A model generated the notes under the pieces. That model saw nothing but the letters and a program-made list of their open reading frames with translations, was not told the origin of the DNA and made no database searches. Shown one piece after another: positions 43,217-52,663 of a stretch of DNA of 64,000 nucleotides. The position numbers and the translations under genes are program-made. Position 1 is the first letter of the stretch, and the number at the start of each line of letters is the position of its first letter. Source of the DNA: Halorubrum sp. CBA1229 (GTDB lineage: Archaea; Halobacteriota; Halobacteria; Halobacteriales; Haloferacaceae); NCBI RefSeq assembly GCF_003721435.2, contig NZ_CP054585.1, positions 1,302,001 through 1,366,000 on the forward strand. Reading direction: 5' to 3'.

Positions 43217-43438
43217 TCGTTTAGGTTCCGTGCGCGGCTAGGCAGCGTGAACGGAGCCTGAGGCAACTATTAGCCTCGAAATCAAGTTCGAGGTCGGTAG
43301 AGGAGTGATCCTCCTCGTACTGATTCTCGTCACGCACCTGTGAAAGCGGGTGCTAAGCGATCGAAGGTACGTGACCTGAGGGGTCACGCGACTAGGCAGC
43401 GCAGGAGACGATACAGGGTGGTTGGTCTAAAGATTTTT
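43217..43438 (+). ncRNA. candidate small RNA with competing hairpins
   Basis: There is no supported protein. About 26 bases after the promoter repeat A starts a stretch with hairpins: GAGGC/GCCTC (43260-43277), which competes with CCTCGA (43274-43279)/TCGAGG (43288-43293); GTA+GAGGAG/CTCCTC+TAC (43297-43320); GCACCTG/CGGGTGC with a TGAAAG loop (43334-43353); and CGTGACC/GGTCACG (43370-43388). CTAGGCAGCG occurs at 43238-43247 and again at 43392-43401, framing the hairpins. A T run (GATTTTTG, ending about 43438) could terminate it. I do not recognise the RNA family; start and end are estimates. Confidence 0.45.
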
Positions 43439-43454
43439 GTCGAATATCGGATGA

Positions 43455-43505
43455 TTAGCCGTCGCCGTCGGTGCACCGCTCGCGAACGCAGATACCGAAC
43501 GTCAC
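43455..43505 (-). pseudogene. broken copy of the DUF1028 gene 5' end
   Basis: Reading the minus strand from GTG 43505 gives VTFGICVRERCTDGDG and then a stop, against VTFSICVRERYTDDDG at the intact gene's start at 43082. The sequence upstream of both starts also matches (GTCGACGTTTCCGGT against GGCGACGTTTCCGGT, then CCCGCCGT). It is a truncated duplicate of 17 codons including the stop, too short to work. Confidence 0.7.
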
Positions 43506-43692
43506 GCTAGGAGCAAGGGGGCGCGCGGCAGAAGCTCTCACCCTAAGGTCGACGTTTCCGGTCCCCGCCGTCAACGGCTCCGATTCGACGGCCGATCGCT
43601 CACACCCTCGTTTTATTCCCGCTACACTCCGATACCGGCCGTTCGAACCGACGAAACCCGCAGAGAGCAGGGAGATCCGCGGTCACGTGTCA

Positions 43693-43716
43693 CGTGTGAA
43701 CTGCCGACACACTTAT
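43693..43716 (+). promoter_or_regulatory. promoter/operator repeat, copy B, upstream of the PrkA operon
   Basis: CGTGTGAACTGCCGACACAC followed by TTAT, then CAGTGAGAATC, is the counterpart of copy A 520 bases upstream. A second AT-rich TATA-like CATACATATAG at 43732-43742 follows. It likely drives the four-gene operon beginning at 43901. Confidence 0.55.
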
Positions 43717-43900
43717 CAGTGAGAATCCCTCCCATACATATAGCCTCGGTTACGGGCGAAACGGCGACCCGCGGCGGGTCCCCCTCGACGACAGCGGCGT
43801 TCGCGGCTCGATGAGCCGTCGTACCGGCACGGAGAGCCGCGCCGCCGTCGAACGCGGTCCGGCCGTCGAGGACCCTCGCCCGTCCGAGAGACGTGATACG

Positions 43901-45976
43901 ATGACAGAACGACACACGCTCGAACGGCTCAGCGAGGAGTACCGGACGAACGTCCCGGACGACCTCCGGGAGCCCCGCTCGTTCGACTGGTACCTCGACG
44001 CGGTGTACGAGGAGCCGCGCATCGCGCGGAACGCCCACCAGCGCGTCGCCGACATGTTCGACCACTACGGCACGCGGTACGACGAGGAGCGCGGGGTCGT
44101 CGAGTACGCGCTCGCCGCGGACGACCCCCTCCACGACGGCGAGAACGTCTTCTACGGCCGCGAGGTCCACGAGGCGATCCACGAGTTCGTCAACAAGGTG
44201 AAGTCCGGCGCCCGCGGGCTCGGCCCCGAGAAGCGTATCAAGCTCCTCTTGGGCCCCGTCGGCTCCGGCAAGTCGCACTTCGACTGGCTCACGCGCCGGT
44301 ACTTCGAGGCGTACACCCGCGAGGAGGCCGGCCGGATGTACACCTTCCGGTGGATCAACCTCTGCTCGGTGATCGACGACCAGGACCCGGGCGACGACGC
44401 GGTGCGCTCGCCGATGAATCAGGACCCGCTCGTGCTCCTCCCGCGCCCGCAGCGCGAGGCGGTGATCGACGAGATCAACGAGCGACTTGACGCCCCCTAC
44501 ACCCTCCGAAACGACCAGCACCCGGACCCGGCCTCCGAGTTCTATTTAAACGAGCTGCTCGCGCACTACGACGACGACTTACAGCGCGTGCTCGACGAGC
44601 ACGTCGAGGTCGTCCGGCTCGTGGCCGACGAGAACCGCCGGGAGTGCATCGAGACGTTCGAGCCGAAAGACAAGAAGAACCAAGACGAGACGGAGCTCAC
44701 CGGCGACGTCAACTACGCGAAGCTCGCCGTCTACGGCGAGTCCGACCCGCGCGCGTTCGACTACGCCGGCGCGTTCTGTAACGCGAACCGCGGGCTCTTC
44801 TCCGGCGAGGAGCTGCTCAAACTGCAGCGCGAGTTCCTCTACGACTTCCTCCACGCCTCCCAGGAGTCGACGATCAAGCCGAAGAACAACCCCCGGATCG
44901 ACATCGACCAGGTGATCGTCGGCCGGACGAACATGCCGGAGTACCGCGAGAAGACCGGCGACGAGAAGATGGAGGCGTTCAACGACCGCACCAAGCGGAT
45001 CGACTACCCGTACGTGCTGGAGTACGACAGCGAGGCGAAGATCTACGAGAAGATGCTCGCCAACGCCGACGTGCCGAACGTCCACGTCGAGCCGCACGCG
45101 CTGGAGATGGCCGGCCTCTTCGGCGTGCTCACGCGGTTAGAGGAGCCCACCGACGAGACGGTGAGCCTCCTCGACAAGGCGAAGGTGTACAACGGCGAGT
45201 TAGAGGACGAGGAGATCGACCGCCGGAAGCTCCGGGAGGACGCCGCCGAGGAGGCCGACGTGAGCGAGGGGATGGACGGCGTCTCCGCCCGGTTCATCGG
45301 CGACGAGATCGCCGAGGCGATCATGGACGCCACCCACCGCGAGCGCGGATACCTGTCGCCGCTGTCCGTCTTCGACCACTTCGAGGCGAACCTCGGCGGC
45401 CACGGCTCCATCGCGGCCGACGACCTCGATCGGTACGAGCGCCTCCTCGAAACCGTCCGCGAGGAGTACCGCGAGCGCGCCATCGAGGACGTCCGACACG
45501 CGCTGGCGTACGACGTCGACGAGCTCCGTCGCCAGGGCGAGAAGTACATGGACCACGTGATGGCGTACATCGACGACGACACCGTCGACGACGAGCTCAC
45601 CGGCCGCGAGACGGAGCCCGACGAGACGTTCATGCGCGCGGTCGAAGAGCAGCTCGACGTCCCCTCGGACCGGAAGGACGACTTCCGCCAGGAGGTGTCG
45701 AACTGGGTGTCGCGGCGCGCCCGCGAGGGCCGCGGCTTCGACCCGCAGGAGAACGACCGCCTCCGGCGCGCGTTAGAGCGCAAGCTGTGGGAGGACAAGA
45801 AGCACAACATCAACTTCTCCGCGCTGGTCTCCGCGACCGACCTCGACGACGAGGAGCGCAGCGCCTGGGTCGACGCCTTAGTCGACCGGGGCTACTCCGA
45901 GGACGGCGCGGCGGAGGTGTTAGAGTACGCGGGCGCCGCCGTCGCCCGCTCGGAGATCGAGGACGGCGGGGGCTGA
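43901..45976 (+). CDS. prkA: PrkA-type serine protein kinase
   Basis: The 691-residue protein is PrkA/YeaG: an AAA+-like ATPase with P-loop GPVGSGKS at 118-125, preceded by FVNKVKSGARGLGPEKRIKL, and conserved blocks such as ALEMAGLFGVLTRLEEPTD and the helical C-terminal region. In E. coli and Bacillus the family phosphorylates proteins in starvation or sporulation and is co-transcribed with DUF444 and often SpoVR, as here. ATG at 43901 begins MTERHTLERLSEEYRTNVPD; an in-frame ATG at 43811 would add 30 residues that look unlike the family. It is the first gene of the operon. Confidence 0.92.
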   Translation: MTERHTLERLSEEYRTNVPDDLREPRSFDWYLDAVYEEPRIARNAHQRVADMFDHYGTRYDEERGVVEYALAADDPLHDGENVFYGREVHEAIHEFVNKVKSGARGLGPEKRIKLLLGPVGSGKSHFDWLTRRYFEAYTREEAGRMYTFRWINLCSVIDDQDPGDDAVRSPMNQDPLVLLPRPQREAVIDEINERLDAPYTLRNDQHPDPASEFYLNELLAHYDDDLQRVLDEHVEVVRLVADENRRECIETFEPKDKKNQDETELTGDVNYAKLAVYGESDPRAFDYAGAFCNANRGLFSGEELLKLQREFLYDFLHASQESTIKPKNNPRIDIDQVIVGRTNMPEYREKTGDEKMEAFNDRTKRIDYPYVLEYDSEAKIYEKMLANADVPNVHVEPHALEMAGLFGVLTRLEEPTDETVSLLDKAKVYNGELEDEEIDRRKLREDAAEEADVSEGMDGVSARFIGDEIAEAIMDATHRERGYLSPLSVFDHFEANLGGHGSIAADDLDRYERLLETVREEYRERAIEDVRHALAYDVDELRRQGEKYMDHVMAYIDDDTVDDELTGRETEPDETFMRAVEEQLDVPSDRKDDFRQEVSNWVSRRAREGRGFDPQENDRLRRALERKLWEDKKHNINFSALVSATDLDDEERSAWVDALVDRGYSEDGAAEVLEYAGAAVARSEIEDGGG

Positions 45977-45977
45977 G

Positions 45978-48422
45978 ATGAGCGAGTCCGACCGGTCCGA
46001 CGGCGAGGGGTTCGTCCGGGCGGCCGACGAGACCCTGCGGGGCGCGTACGACCCGCCGATGAGCCTCGACGAGTACGTCGACCGCGTGTTGGAGAACCCG
46101 GTCGCCGCCGCCTCCGGCGCGCGCTACGTGCTCGCGGCGATCGAGTCCGAGGGCACCCGCGAGGTCCGCGAGCGCGGGGAGCGTCGGGAGCGGTACCGCT
46201 TCTTCGACGACCCGTTCAACGACGGCGAACACGCCGTCCTCGGCAACACCGCCGCGCTCAACGCGTTCGTCGACGACCTCCGGGCCGCCGCGGCCGGCCG
46301 CGGGAACGACGAGAGCATCGTCTGGATCGACGGCCCCACCGCGACCGGGAAGTCGGAGTTCAAGCGCTGTCTGGTGAACGGGCTCCGCGAGTTCTCGAAG
46401 ACCGAGGCCGGGCGCCGCTACACCGTCGAGTGGAACGTCACCGGCGCCGGGAGCGGGATCGGTGGGGGCGGGGCGGGCGCCGCGTCGCTCTCGTACGGCG
46501 ACGGCGGCGACGCCTCCGCGTGGTACCGCAGCCCGGTGCAGGCGCATCCCCTCTCGGTGTTCCCCGAGGACGTTCGGGAGTCGATCGCCGACGCCGTCGA
46601 CGACGACGCCTACCCGATCGCCGCCGACGTCGACCTCGACCCGTTCAGCCGCGAGGCGTACGACCACCTGGAGTCGGCGTACCGCGACGAGGGGCGCCGG
46701 GACCTGTTCTCGGCGATCACCGACCGCGACCACCTCCGCGTGACGAGCTACGTCGTCGACGTCGGCGAGGGGATCGGCGTGCTCCACGCCGAGGACGACG
46801 GCACGCCGAAAGAGCGGCTCGTCGGCTCGTGGATGGGCGGCATGCTCCGCGAGCTCGACTCGCGCGGGCGCAAGAACCCGCAGGCGTTCAGCTACGACGG
46901 CGTGCTCTCGCAGGGGAACGGCGTCGCCACCGTCGTCGAGGACGCCAGCCAGCACGCCGACCTGCTCCGCCGGCTGCTCAACGTCCCCGACGAGCGCCGC
47001 GTGAAGCTCGACAAGGGGATCGGGATGGATCTGGACACCCAGCTGATCGTCATCTCGAACCCGGACCTCGACGCCGAGCTCGACCGCCACGCCGAGCGCG
47101 AGGGGGCCGACCCCCTGAAGGCGCTGAAGCGGCGGCTCACCCGCCACGAGTTCCGCTACCTGACGAACCGCCGGCTGGAGGCGGAGCTGCTGCGCCGCGA
47201 GGTCGCCGGCGCCCGCGGCGTGCCGACCGTCGACGGGGTCGACGACGGGACGGACGACGAGAGCGAGCGGAACGGCCCCGGCGACCCCGAGCGCGATCCG
47301 GACGACGAGCCCGGCGCCGCGGCCCTGACGATCGACGTCCGCGACGACGACGGGACGGTCACCGAGCGCGAGCTCGCGCCCCACGCCGTGGGCGCGGCGG
47401 CGCTGTACGCGGTCGTCACGCGGCTCGACACGGAGGACCTCCCGGCCGATTTCGGACTCATCGAGAAGGCGGAGCTGTACGAGACCGGCGAGATCAGGCG
47501 CGAGACCGGCGCGGGAGACGACGATCGGATCGCGATCGACGACGTCGACTTCGGCGACGGCGACGGCCGCAACGGGATCCCGGTGACGTACACCCGCGAC
47601 GTCGTCGCCGACCTGCTGGGGGCCGACGCCGACCGGAGTCACCCGGAGCTCCCGGTCGAGCGGGTGATCACACCGACAGACGTGCTCGACGCGATGGCCG
47701 AGCGGCTCTCCGAGGCGCCGCTGTTCTCCCGGTCGGAGGTCGCGGAGTTCGAGAGCCGGAAGGCCCCGGTCGCCGAGCGCGTCCGCGAGCGCCAGCGCGC
47801 CGACGTGATCGACGCCGCGCTCGCGGAGGCGACCGTCGCAGAGGAGACGGTGGCCGAGTACGTCGAGCACGTGTACGCGTGGGACGCCGACGAGCCGGTG
47901 GAGTCGGAGCGCGGTCCGGAGGAGCCCGACGCGCTCGCGATGAAGGTGTTCGAGACGGAGACGCTCGGTCGGTTCGACGAGGACGACTACTACGGGACCG
48001 ACCCGACGCGGCAGGTGGCCGAGTTCCGCCGCGAGCGCGTGATCCGGGCGCTCACCCGGTACGCGTGGCGGAACCGCGGCGACGAGTTCAGCGTCGACGA
48101 CGTCGACCTCGGGGAGATCCCGGAGCTGCGCGAGGTGCTCGACGCGAACGACCTCGCCGACGTGAAGCGTCGGTTCCCGGAGCTCGACCCGGCAGAGTGG
48201 GCCGACCCGCCGGCCGACACCGAGACGGCGCGCGTGAAGGCGGCGACGATCGACCGGCTCGTCGACCGCGGGTACAGCCCCGCGTCGGCCGAGCTGACCA
48301 GCCGCGCCGTGATGCGCGACGCCCGCGACGAGTGGGCGGACCTCGACGACGAGGGGGACCGCGCCGATCCGCCGCGCGGCGGGCGCGGCGACGGGAACGG
48401 GGGTGACGTCTCGTGGGACTGA
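45978..48422 (+). CDS. second PrkA-like kinase paralogue
   Basis: The 814-residue protein has a P-loop GPTATGKS at 119-126 within [20 protein letters not shown], and later [14 protein letters not shown], where PrkA has its sensor region, and the long helical C-terminal part. It is a divergent partner of the upstream PrkA, so two PrkA-like ATPases may form a mixed complex. Acidic insertions lie near residues 165-180 and 420-450. ATG 45978 is one base after the stop of the first gene, and the last bases overlap the next start by ten, which indicates tight coupling. Confidence 0.85.
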   Translation: MSESDRSDGEGFVRAADETLRGAYDPPMSLDEYVDRVLENPVAAASGARYVLAAIESEGTREVRERGERRERYRFFDDPFNDGEHAVLGNTAALNAFVDDLRAAAAGRGNDESIVWIDGPTATGKSEFKRCLVNGLREFSKTEAGRRYTVEWNVTGAGSGIGGGGAGAASLSYGDGGDASAWYRSPVQAHPLSVFPEDVRESIADAVDDDAYPIAADVDLDPFSREAYDHLESAYRDEGRRDLFSAITDRDHLRVTSYVVDVGEGIGVLHAEDDGTPKERLVGSWMGGMLRELDSRGRKNPQAFSYDGVLSQGNGVATVVEDASQHADLLRRLLNVPDERRVKLDKGIGMDLDTQLIVISNPDLDAELDRHAEREGADPLKALKRRLTRHEFRYLTNRRLEAELLRREVAGARGVPTVDGVDDGTDDESERNGPGDPERDPDDEPGAAALTIDVRDDDGTVTERELAPHAVGAAALYAVVTRLDTEDLPADFGLIEKAELYETGEIRRETGAGDDDRIAIDDVDFGDGDGRNGIPVTYTRDVVADLLGADADRSHPELPVERVITPTDVLDAMAERLSEAPLFSRSEVAEFESRKAPVAERVRERQRADVIDAALAEATVAEETVAEYVEHVYAWDADEPVESERGPEEPDALAMKVFETETLGRFDEDDYYGTDPTRQVAEFRRERVIRALTRYAWRNRGDEFSVDDVDLGEIPELREVLDANDLADVKRRFPELDPAEWADPPADTETARVKAATIDRLVDRGYSPASAELTSRAVMRDARDEWADLDDEGDRADPPRGGRGDGNGGDVSWD

Positions 48423-49783
48423 GCGACGACCGCGAGCGCTTCCGCGAGATCGGCGAGCAGCGCCGCGAGGACCTCGCGGAGTTCATCAGCCACGGCAATC
48501 TCGGGCGGTCCGGACCCGACCGGGTCAAGATCCCGGTGAAGATCGTCGACCTCCCCGAGTTCGAGTACGACAAGCGGGAGGCCGGCGGCGTCGGGCAGGG
48601 CGGAGACGGCCAGCCGCAGCCCGGCCAGCCGGTCGACCCCGACCCGGACGACGGCGACGAGGAGGGCGACCCCGGCGAGGAGGGCGGCGAGCACGAGTAC
48701 TACGAGATGGATCCCGAGGAGTTCGCGCGCGAGCTCGACGAGGAGCTCGGGCTCGACCTCGAGCCGAAGGGGAAACGCGTCGTCGAGGAGGTTGAGGGTG
48801 ACTTCACCGACACCGCGCGCGCCGGGCCGCGCGGCACCCTCGACGTCGACGAGTTCTTCAAGCGCGGGCTGAAGCGCCACCTCGCGACCGACTTCGACGA
48901 GGAGTACGTCCGCGAAGGGCTGTTCGTCGCCGGCGCCGACGTCGACGACGCCTTCGCGTGGGCGCGCGACCGAGGGGTCCCCGTCTCGCGGGCGTGGATC
49001 GCCGACGCCGCCGCGACCCTCGCCGAGGAGCACGGGACGCCCGTGGCGGCGCTCGACCGGTGGGAGAGCTTCGACGCGCTCGACGAGGAGGTCGACCGCG
49101 AGCCGGTGAGCCACCGGATCCGACGAGAGGGGCTCGACAGCATCCCCTTCCGGCGGGAGGACGAGCGGTTCCGCCATCCGGAGGTGATCGAGAAGCGCGA
49201 GCGCAACGTCGTCGTCGTCAACGTGCGGGACGCCTCGGGCTCGATGCGCGAGACGAAACGCGAGCTGGTCGAGCGCGTGTTCACCCCGATGGACTGGTAC
49301 CTGACGGGGAAGTACGACGCCGCGGAGTTCCGGTACGTGGTCCACGACGCGGAGGCGTGGGAGGTCGACCGCGAGGAGTTCTTCGGGATCCAGTCCGGCG
49401 GCGGCACCCGGATCTCCAGCGCCTACGAGCTGGTCGCGGAGATATTGGAGGAGTACCCGTACAGCGAGTGGAACCGCTACGTGTTCGCGGCCGGCGACTC
49501 GGAGAACTCCGGCAGCGACACGACCGACTCGGTGATCCCGCTGATGGAGTCGATCGACGCCAACCTCCACGCGTACGTGGAGACCCAGCCCGGCGGCGCC
49601 GCGCCGAACGCGCGCCACGCCGACGAGGTGGAGAACGCCCTCGGCGACGCCGACAACGTCGCGGTCGCGCGCGTGTCGGAACCGGCCGACGTCACCGACG
49701 CCATCTACGAAATCCTCAGCACCGAGTCGTCGGGTGAGACGGCAGAGCCCGGGGCGGCGGCCGGTCGAGGGGGTGATCGCTAA
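48413..49783 (+). CDS. DUF444 (YeaH-like) vWA-type protein
   Basis: The 456-residue protein starts at GTG 48413 and has the family's early motif [20 protein letters not shown], an acidic Gly-rich linker at about 60-100, and a C-terminal von Willebrand A fold with metal site DASGS (273-277) and [14 protein letters not shown]. In E. coli YeaH partners the kinase YeaG; a complex here with the two PrkA-like proteins is inferred from order. The stop TAA overlaps the next ATG in TAATG. Confidence 0.92.
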   Translation: MGLSDDRERFREIGEQRREDLAEFISHGNLGRSGPDRVKIPVKIVDLPEFEYDKREAGGVGQGGDGQPQPGQPVDPDPDDGDEEGDPGEEGGEHEYYEMDPEEFARELDEELGLDLEPKGKRVVEEVEGDFTDTARAGPRGTLDVDEFFKRGLKRHLATDFDEEYVREGLFVAGADVDDAFAWARDRGVPVSRAWIADAAATLAEEHGTPVAALDRWESFDALDEEVDREPVSHRIRREGLDSIPFRREDERFRHPEVIEKRERNVVVVNVRDASGSMRETKRELVERVFTPMDWYLTGKYDAAEFRYVVHDAEAWEVDREEFFGIQSGGGTRISSAYELVAEILEEYPYSEWNRYVFAAGDSENSGSDTTDSVIPLMESIDANLHAYVETQPGGAAPNARHADEVENALGDADNVAVARVSEPADVTDAIYEILSTESSGETAEPGAAAGRGGDR

Positions 49784-51846
49784 TGAGAGACGAGCGCGTG
49801 GAGGCGAAACGCGAGGCGGACTCCCTCGACGAGCCCGCCGAGGAAGCCCGCGAACTCGCCAAGCGGCTCGGGCTGGATCCGTACCCGGTCCGGTACTGGG
49901 TGGTCGGCCACGACGAGATGAACGAACTGATCGCCTACGGCGGCTTCCAGCGGCGCTACCCGCACTGGCGCTGGGGGATGAACTACGAGCGACAGCGCAA
50001 GAAGGACCGCCACGGGCTCGGGAAGGCGTTCGAGATCGTCAACAACGACGACCCGAGCCACGCGTTCCTCCAGGAGTCGAACTCGATCGCCGACCAGAAG
50101 GCCGTCATCACGCACGTCGAGGCCCACGCCGACTTCTTCGCGAACAACGGCTGGTTCGGACTGTACGCCGACCGCGGCGAGGGCGGGCCGAACGCCGCGG
50201 CGCGGCTGGAGCGCAACGCGGACCGGATCGCCGCGATCGCCGACCGGCCCGACGTCGACCGCGACGAGGTCGAGCGCCTCGTCGACGCCGTGAGCGCGCT
50301 CGAGGACACGATCGACCAGCACAGCCCTGTCGATGCCGCCCGGTCGGTCGAGGATCCGGGCGTCGCCGAGGACGTGAACGACCCCGACGAGGACCCGCTC
50401 GCGGCGGTCGAAGAGCGGATCGCCGAGCTCGACCTCTCCGAGGAGGTGCGCCGGGACGTGTTCGACGACGAGTGGCTCGACGCGCACGGCGAGGGCGTCG
50501 AGCCGGAGGAGCCGCGCCCGGACGTGCTCGCGTTCTTGCGCGACCACGGGAAGCGGTACGACCCCGAGAGCGGGAAGGCGGTCGACCGCGAGCCGTGGGA
50601 GACGACCGTCATCGACGCGATCCGCGAGGAGGCGTACTACTTCGCGGGCCAGAAGACGACGAAAGTGATGAACGAGGGGTGGGCGACCTACTGGGAGTCC
50701 GTCATGATGGGCGGCGAGGGGTTCGCCGGCCCCGACGAGTTCCTCACCTACGCCGACCACATGGCGCGGGTGCTCGGCTCGCCCGGGATCAACCCCTACA
50801 AGCTCGGCTTCGAGTTGTGGACGCACGTAGAGCTGCGGGCCGCCCGCCGCGACGTGATCGACCGCCTGCTCCGCGTCGAGGGGGTGACGGCCGAGAACTT
50901 CCACGCCCGGATCGACCTCGACGAGGTCGCCGAGGCGCTCGAACCCCATCCCGCGATCGCCGGCGCGGGACCCGCGACGCTCGACGAGCTCGCCGAACTC
51001 GCCGCCGACGGCGACCCGCGGGTCGACGCCGAAGCGGTCGACCGGGCGCTCTCGGCCCGGACCGACGACGGGGGGTTCGACCCCGACGCCGGCCCGGACA
51101 TCGAGCACTACCCGTGGAAGCTCCTCACCCGCGAGGGGCTGGCGGAGCGCCACTACGTCCTCTCGCGACCGGAACACCGCGGCGCGCTGCGCGACATCTC
51201 GCGGGAGACGCTGACGGAGCGTGCCCGGTACATGTTCGACGTCGACCGGTACGCGACGGTCGACGAGGCGCTCGCCGACGTCGACCGGACCGCCGGTTGG
51301 GACCGGATGTTGGAGGTGCGCGAGAGCCACAACGACGTGACGTTCATCGACGCGTTCCTCACTGACGAGTTCGTCCGCGAGGGGAACTACTTCACCTACG
51401 AGTACAGCCGGGCGGCCGAAGAGCACCGCGTCGCGAGCGTCGACGCCGACGACGTCCGCCGGAAGCTCCTCCTCCAGTTCACGAACTTCGGGAAGCCGAC
51501 GGTCGTCGTGCTCGACGGCAACTTCCGGAACCGGGGCGAGCTCCTCTTGGGTCACCGGTTCAACGGGGTCGCGATCGACGAGGAATCCGCGAAGGAGACG
51601 CTAAAACGGGTCTTCGAGCTGTGGGGGCGCCCCGTGAACCTCGCGACGATCCGCGTCGAGTACTCCGACGAGGCGATCCGGCGGGCGAAGCGCCGGGGGA
51701 CCGAGCCGGAGGGCGAGGAGGTCGGCGTGCGGTTCCAGTACGACGGCGGCGAGGTGACCGAACACGACCTCGACCCGGAGATCCGCGAGCGGATCGCGGC
51801 CGACGAGGTCGACTACGACACCAAGCCGGACGACTGGCTGGCGTGA
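49783..51846 (+). CDS. SpoVR family protein
   Basis: The 687-residue protein has the SpoVR signatures GLDPYPVRYWVVGHDEMNEL, ERQRKKDRHGLGKAFEIV, HVEAHADFFANNGWF, a long variable middle, and NEGWATYWESVMMGGEGFAG with the metal-like histidine/glutamate set. In sporulating bacteria SpoVR acts in cortex formation; in other genomes it goes with PrkA and DUF444, and its biochemistry is not settled. It is the last gene of the four-gene operon, with a 4-base overlap-type start at 49783. Confidence 0.92.
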   Translation: MRDERVEAKREADSLDEPAEEARELAKRLGLDPYPVRYWVVGHDEMNELIAYGGFQRRYPHWRWGMNYERQRKKDRHGLGKAFEIVNNDDPSHAFLQESNSIADQKAVITHVEAHADFFANNGWFGLYADRGEGGPNAAARLERNADRIAAIADRPDVDRDEVERLVDAVSALEDTIDQHSPVDAARSVEDPGVAEDVNDPDEDPLAAVEERIAELDLSEEVRRDVFDDEWLDAHGEGVEPEEPRPDVLAFLRDHGKRYDPESGKAVDREPWETTVIDAIREEAYYFAGQKTTKVMNEGWATYWESVMMGGEGFAGPDEFLTYADHMARVLGSPGINPYKLGFELWTHVELRAARRDVIDRLLRVEGVTAENFHARIDLDEVAEALEPHPAIAGAGPATLDELAELAADGDPRVDAEAVDRALSARTDDGGFDPDAGPDIEHYPWKLLTREGLAERHYVLSRPEHRGALRDISRETLTERARYMFDVDRYATVDEALADVDRTAGWDRMLEVRESHNDVTFIDAFLTDEFVREGNYFTYEYSRAAEEHRVASVDADDVRRKLLLQFTNFGKPTVVVLDGNFRNRGELLLGHRFNGVAIDEESAKETLKRVFELWGRPVNLATIRVEYSDEAIRRAKRRGTEPEGEEVGVRFQYDGGEVTEHDLDPEIRERIAADEVDYDTKPDDWLA

Positions 51847-51913
51847 GCCGGCGGCGAGACCGGGCCGCGACCCGGGCTTTCCCCGGCGACGCGGCCGGAC
51901 AGCGCTCTCGATC

Positions 51914-52663
51914 TCACGACAGCGACGCGACAAGCGCGGCGACGGCCTCCGTCTCGTCCTCGTTGATCCCGTGGCCCATCCCCTCGTAGATCCGCTCGTC
52001 GACGTCGGCGCCGAGCGCCTCTAACACCGCGGTCGTCTCGTGGACGCGCTCCTCCGGGATGTGCGGGTCGACGTCACTGCAGCCGAGGAACGCCGGGGTT
52101 CCCCCGAGCGCCGCGGCGACGTCGCCCTCGATCTCGGCCGCCGCGTGCGAGCGGTAGTCGTCGACGTCGATCGACTCGCCGATCAGGCCGCCGCTCAGGA
52201 CCGCGAGCCCGCCGTATCGAGCCGGGTTCCGCGCGACGAACTCGCTCGCGAGGCAGGCGCCCTGCGAGAATCCGGCGACGAGGACGCGCTCGGTCGGGAT
52301 CCCGGCGTCCGTCGCCGTCTCGACCGCGCGGGCAACGGCGCGGAGCCCGGAGCTCCGGCCGGGCTCGTTGTCCGCGACGGGCGCGAGGAAGGAGTTCGGG
52401 TACCAGGTGTTCGCGGCCGCCTGCGGGGCGAGTAGTGAGAGACCGGAGGTCTCTCTGACAGCCGGCGGCGAAGCCGCCGACGAGAGCGCAACGTCGCCGG
52501 CGCCCGCGACCTCCTTGCCGAAGCCGACGATGCTCCGCGCGGTCGCGCCGCGGCCGTGCACGAGGACGACGGCGGCCTCGGCGTCCGCGACGGGGGTCCC
52601 GGCCGTCACCAGCTCCTCGTCGGCGTGGGGGTCGTCTCCCGCGTGAGGCGTCCGGCCGCTCAT
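51914..52663 (-). CDS. carboxylesterase/phospholipase-like alpha/beta hydrolase (MhqD-like)
   Basis: The 249-residue protein has HGRGA (36-40) as the oxyanion side, the nucleophile elbow GFSQG with Ser133, an Asp region in GCSDVDPHIPEERV and the closing His in EGMGHGIN. Its start overlaps the stop of the VOC gene by four bases (ATGA). In Bacillus the pair MhqD (esterase) and MhqO (ring-cleaving dioxygenase) detoxifies quinones; the same pairing is inferred here. Confidence 0.88.
   Translation of the reverse strand: MSGRTPHAGDDPHADEELVTAGTPVADAEAAVVLVHGRGATARSIVGFGKEVAGAGDVALSSAASPPAVRETSGLSLLAPQAAANTWYPNSFLAPVADNEPGRSSGLRAVARAVETATDAGIPTERVLVAGFSQGACLASEFVARNPARYGGLAVLSGGLIGESIDVDDYRSHAAAEIEGDVAAALGGTPAFLGCSDVDPHIPEERVHETTAVLEALGADVDERIYEGMGHGINEDETEAVAALVASLS

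Noticed and set aside
45810-47870. 686-codon minus-strand frame opposite the second PrkA-like gene
   Set aside because: Antisense shadow; no motifs, and the plus-strand gene has a P-loop and operon context.
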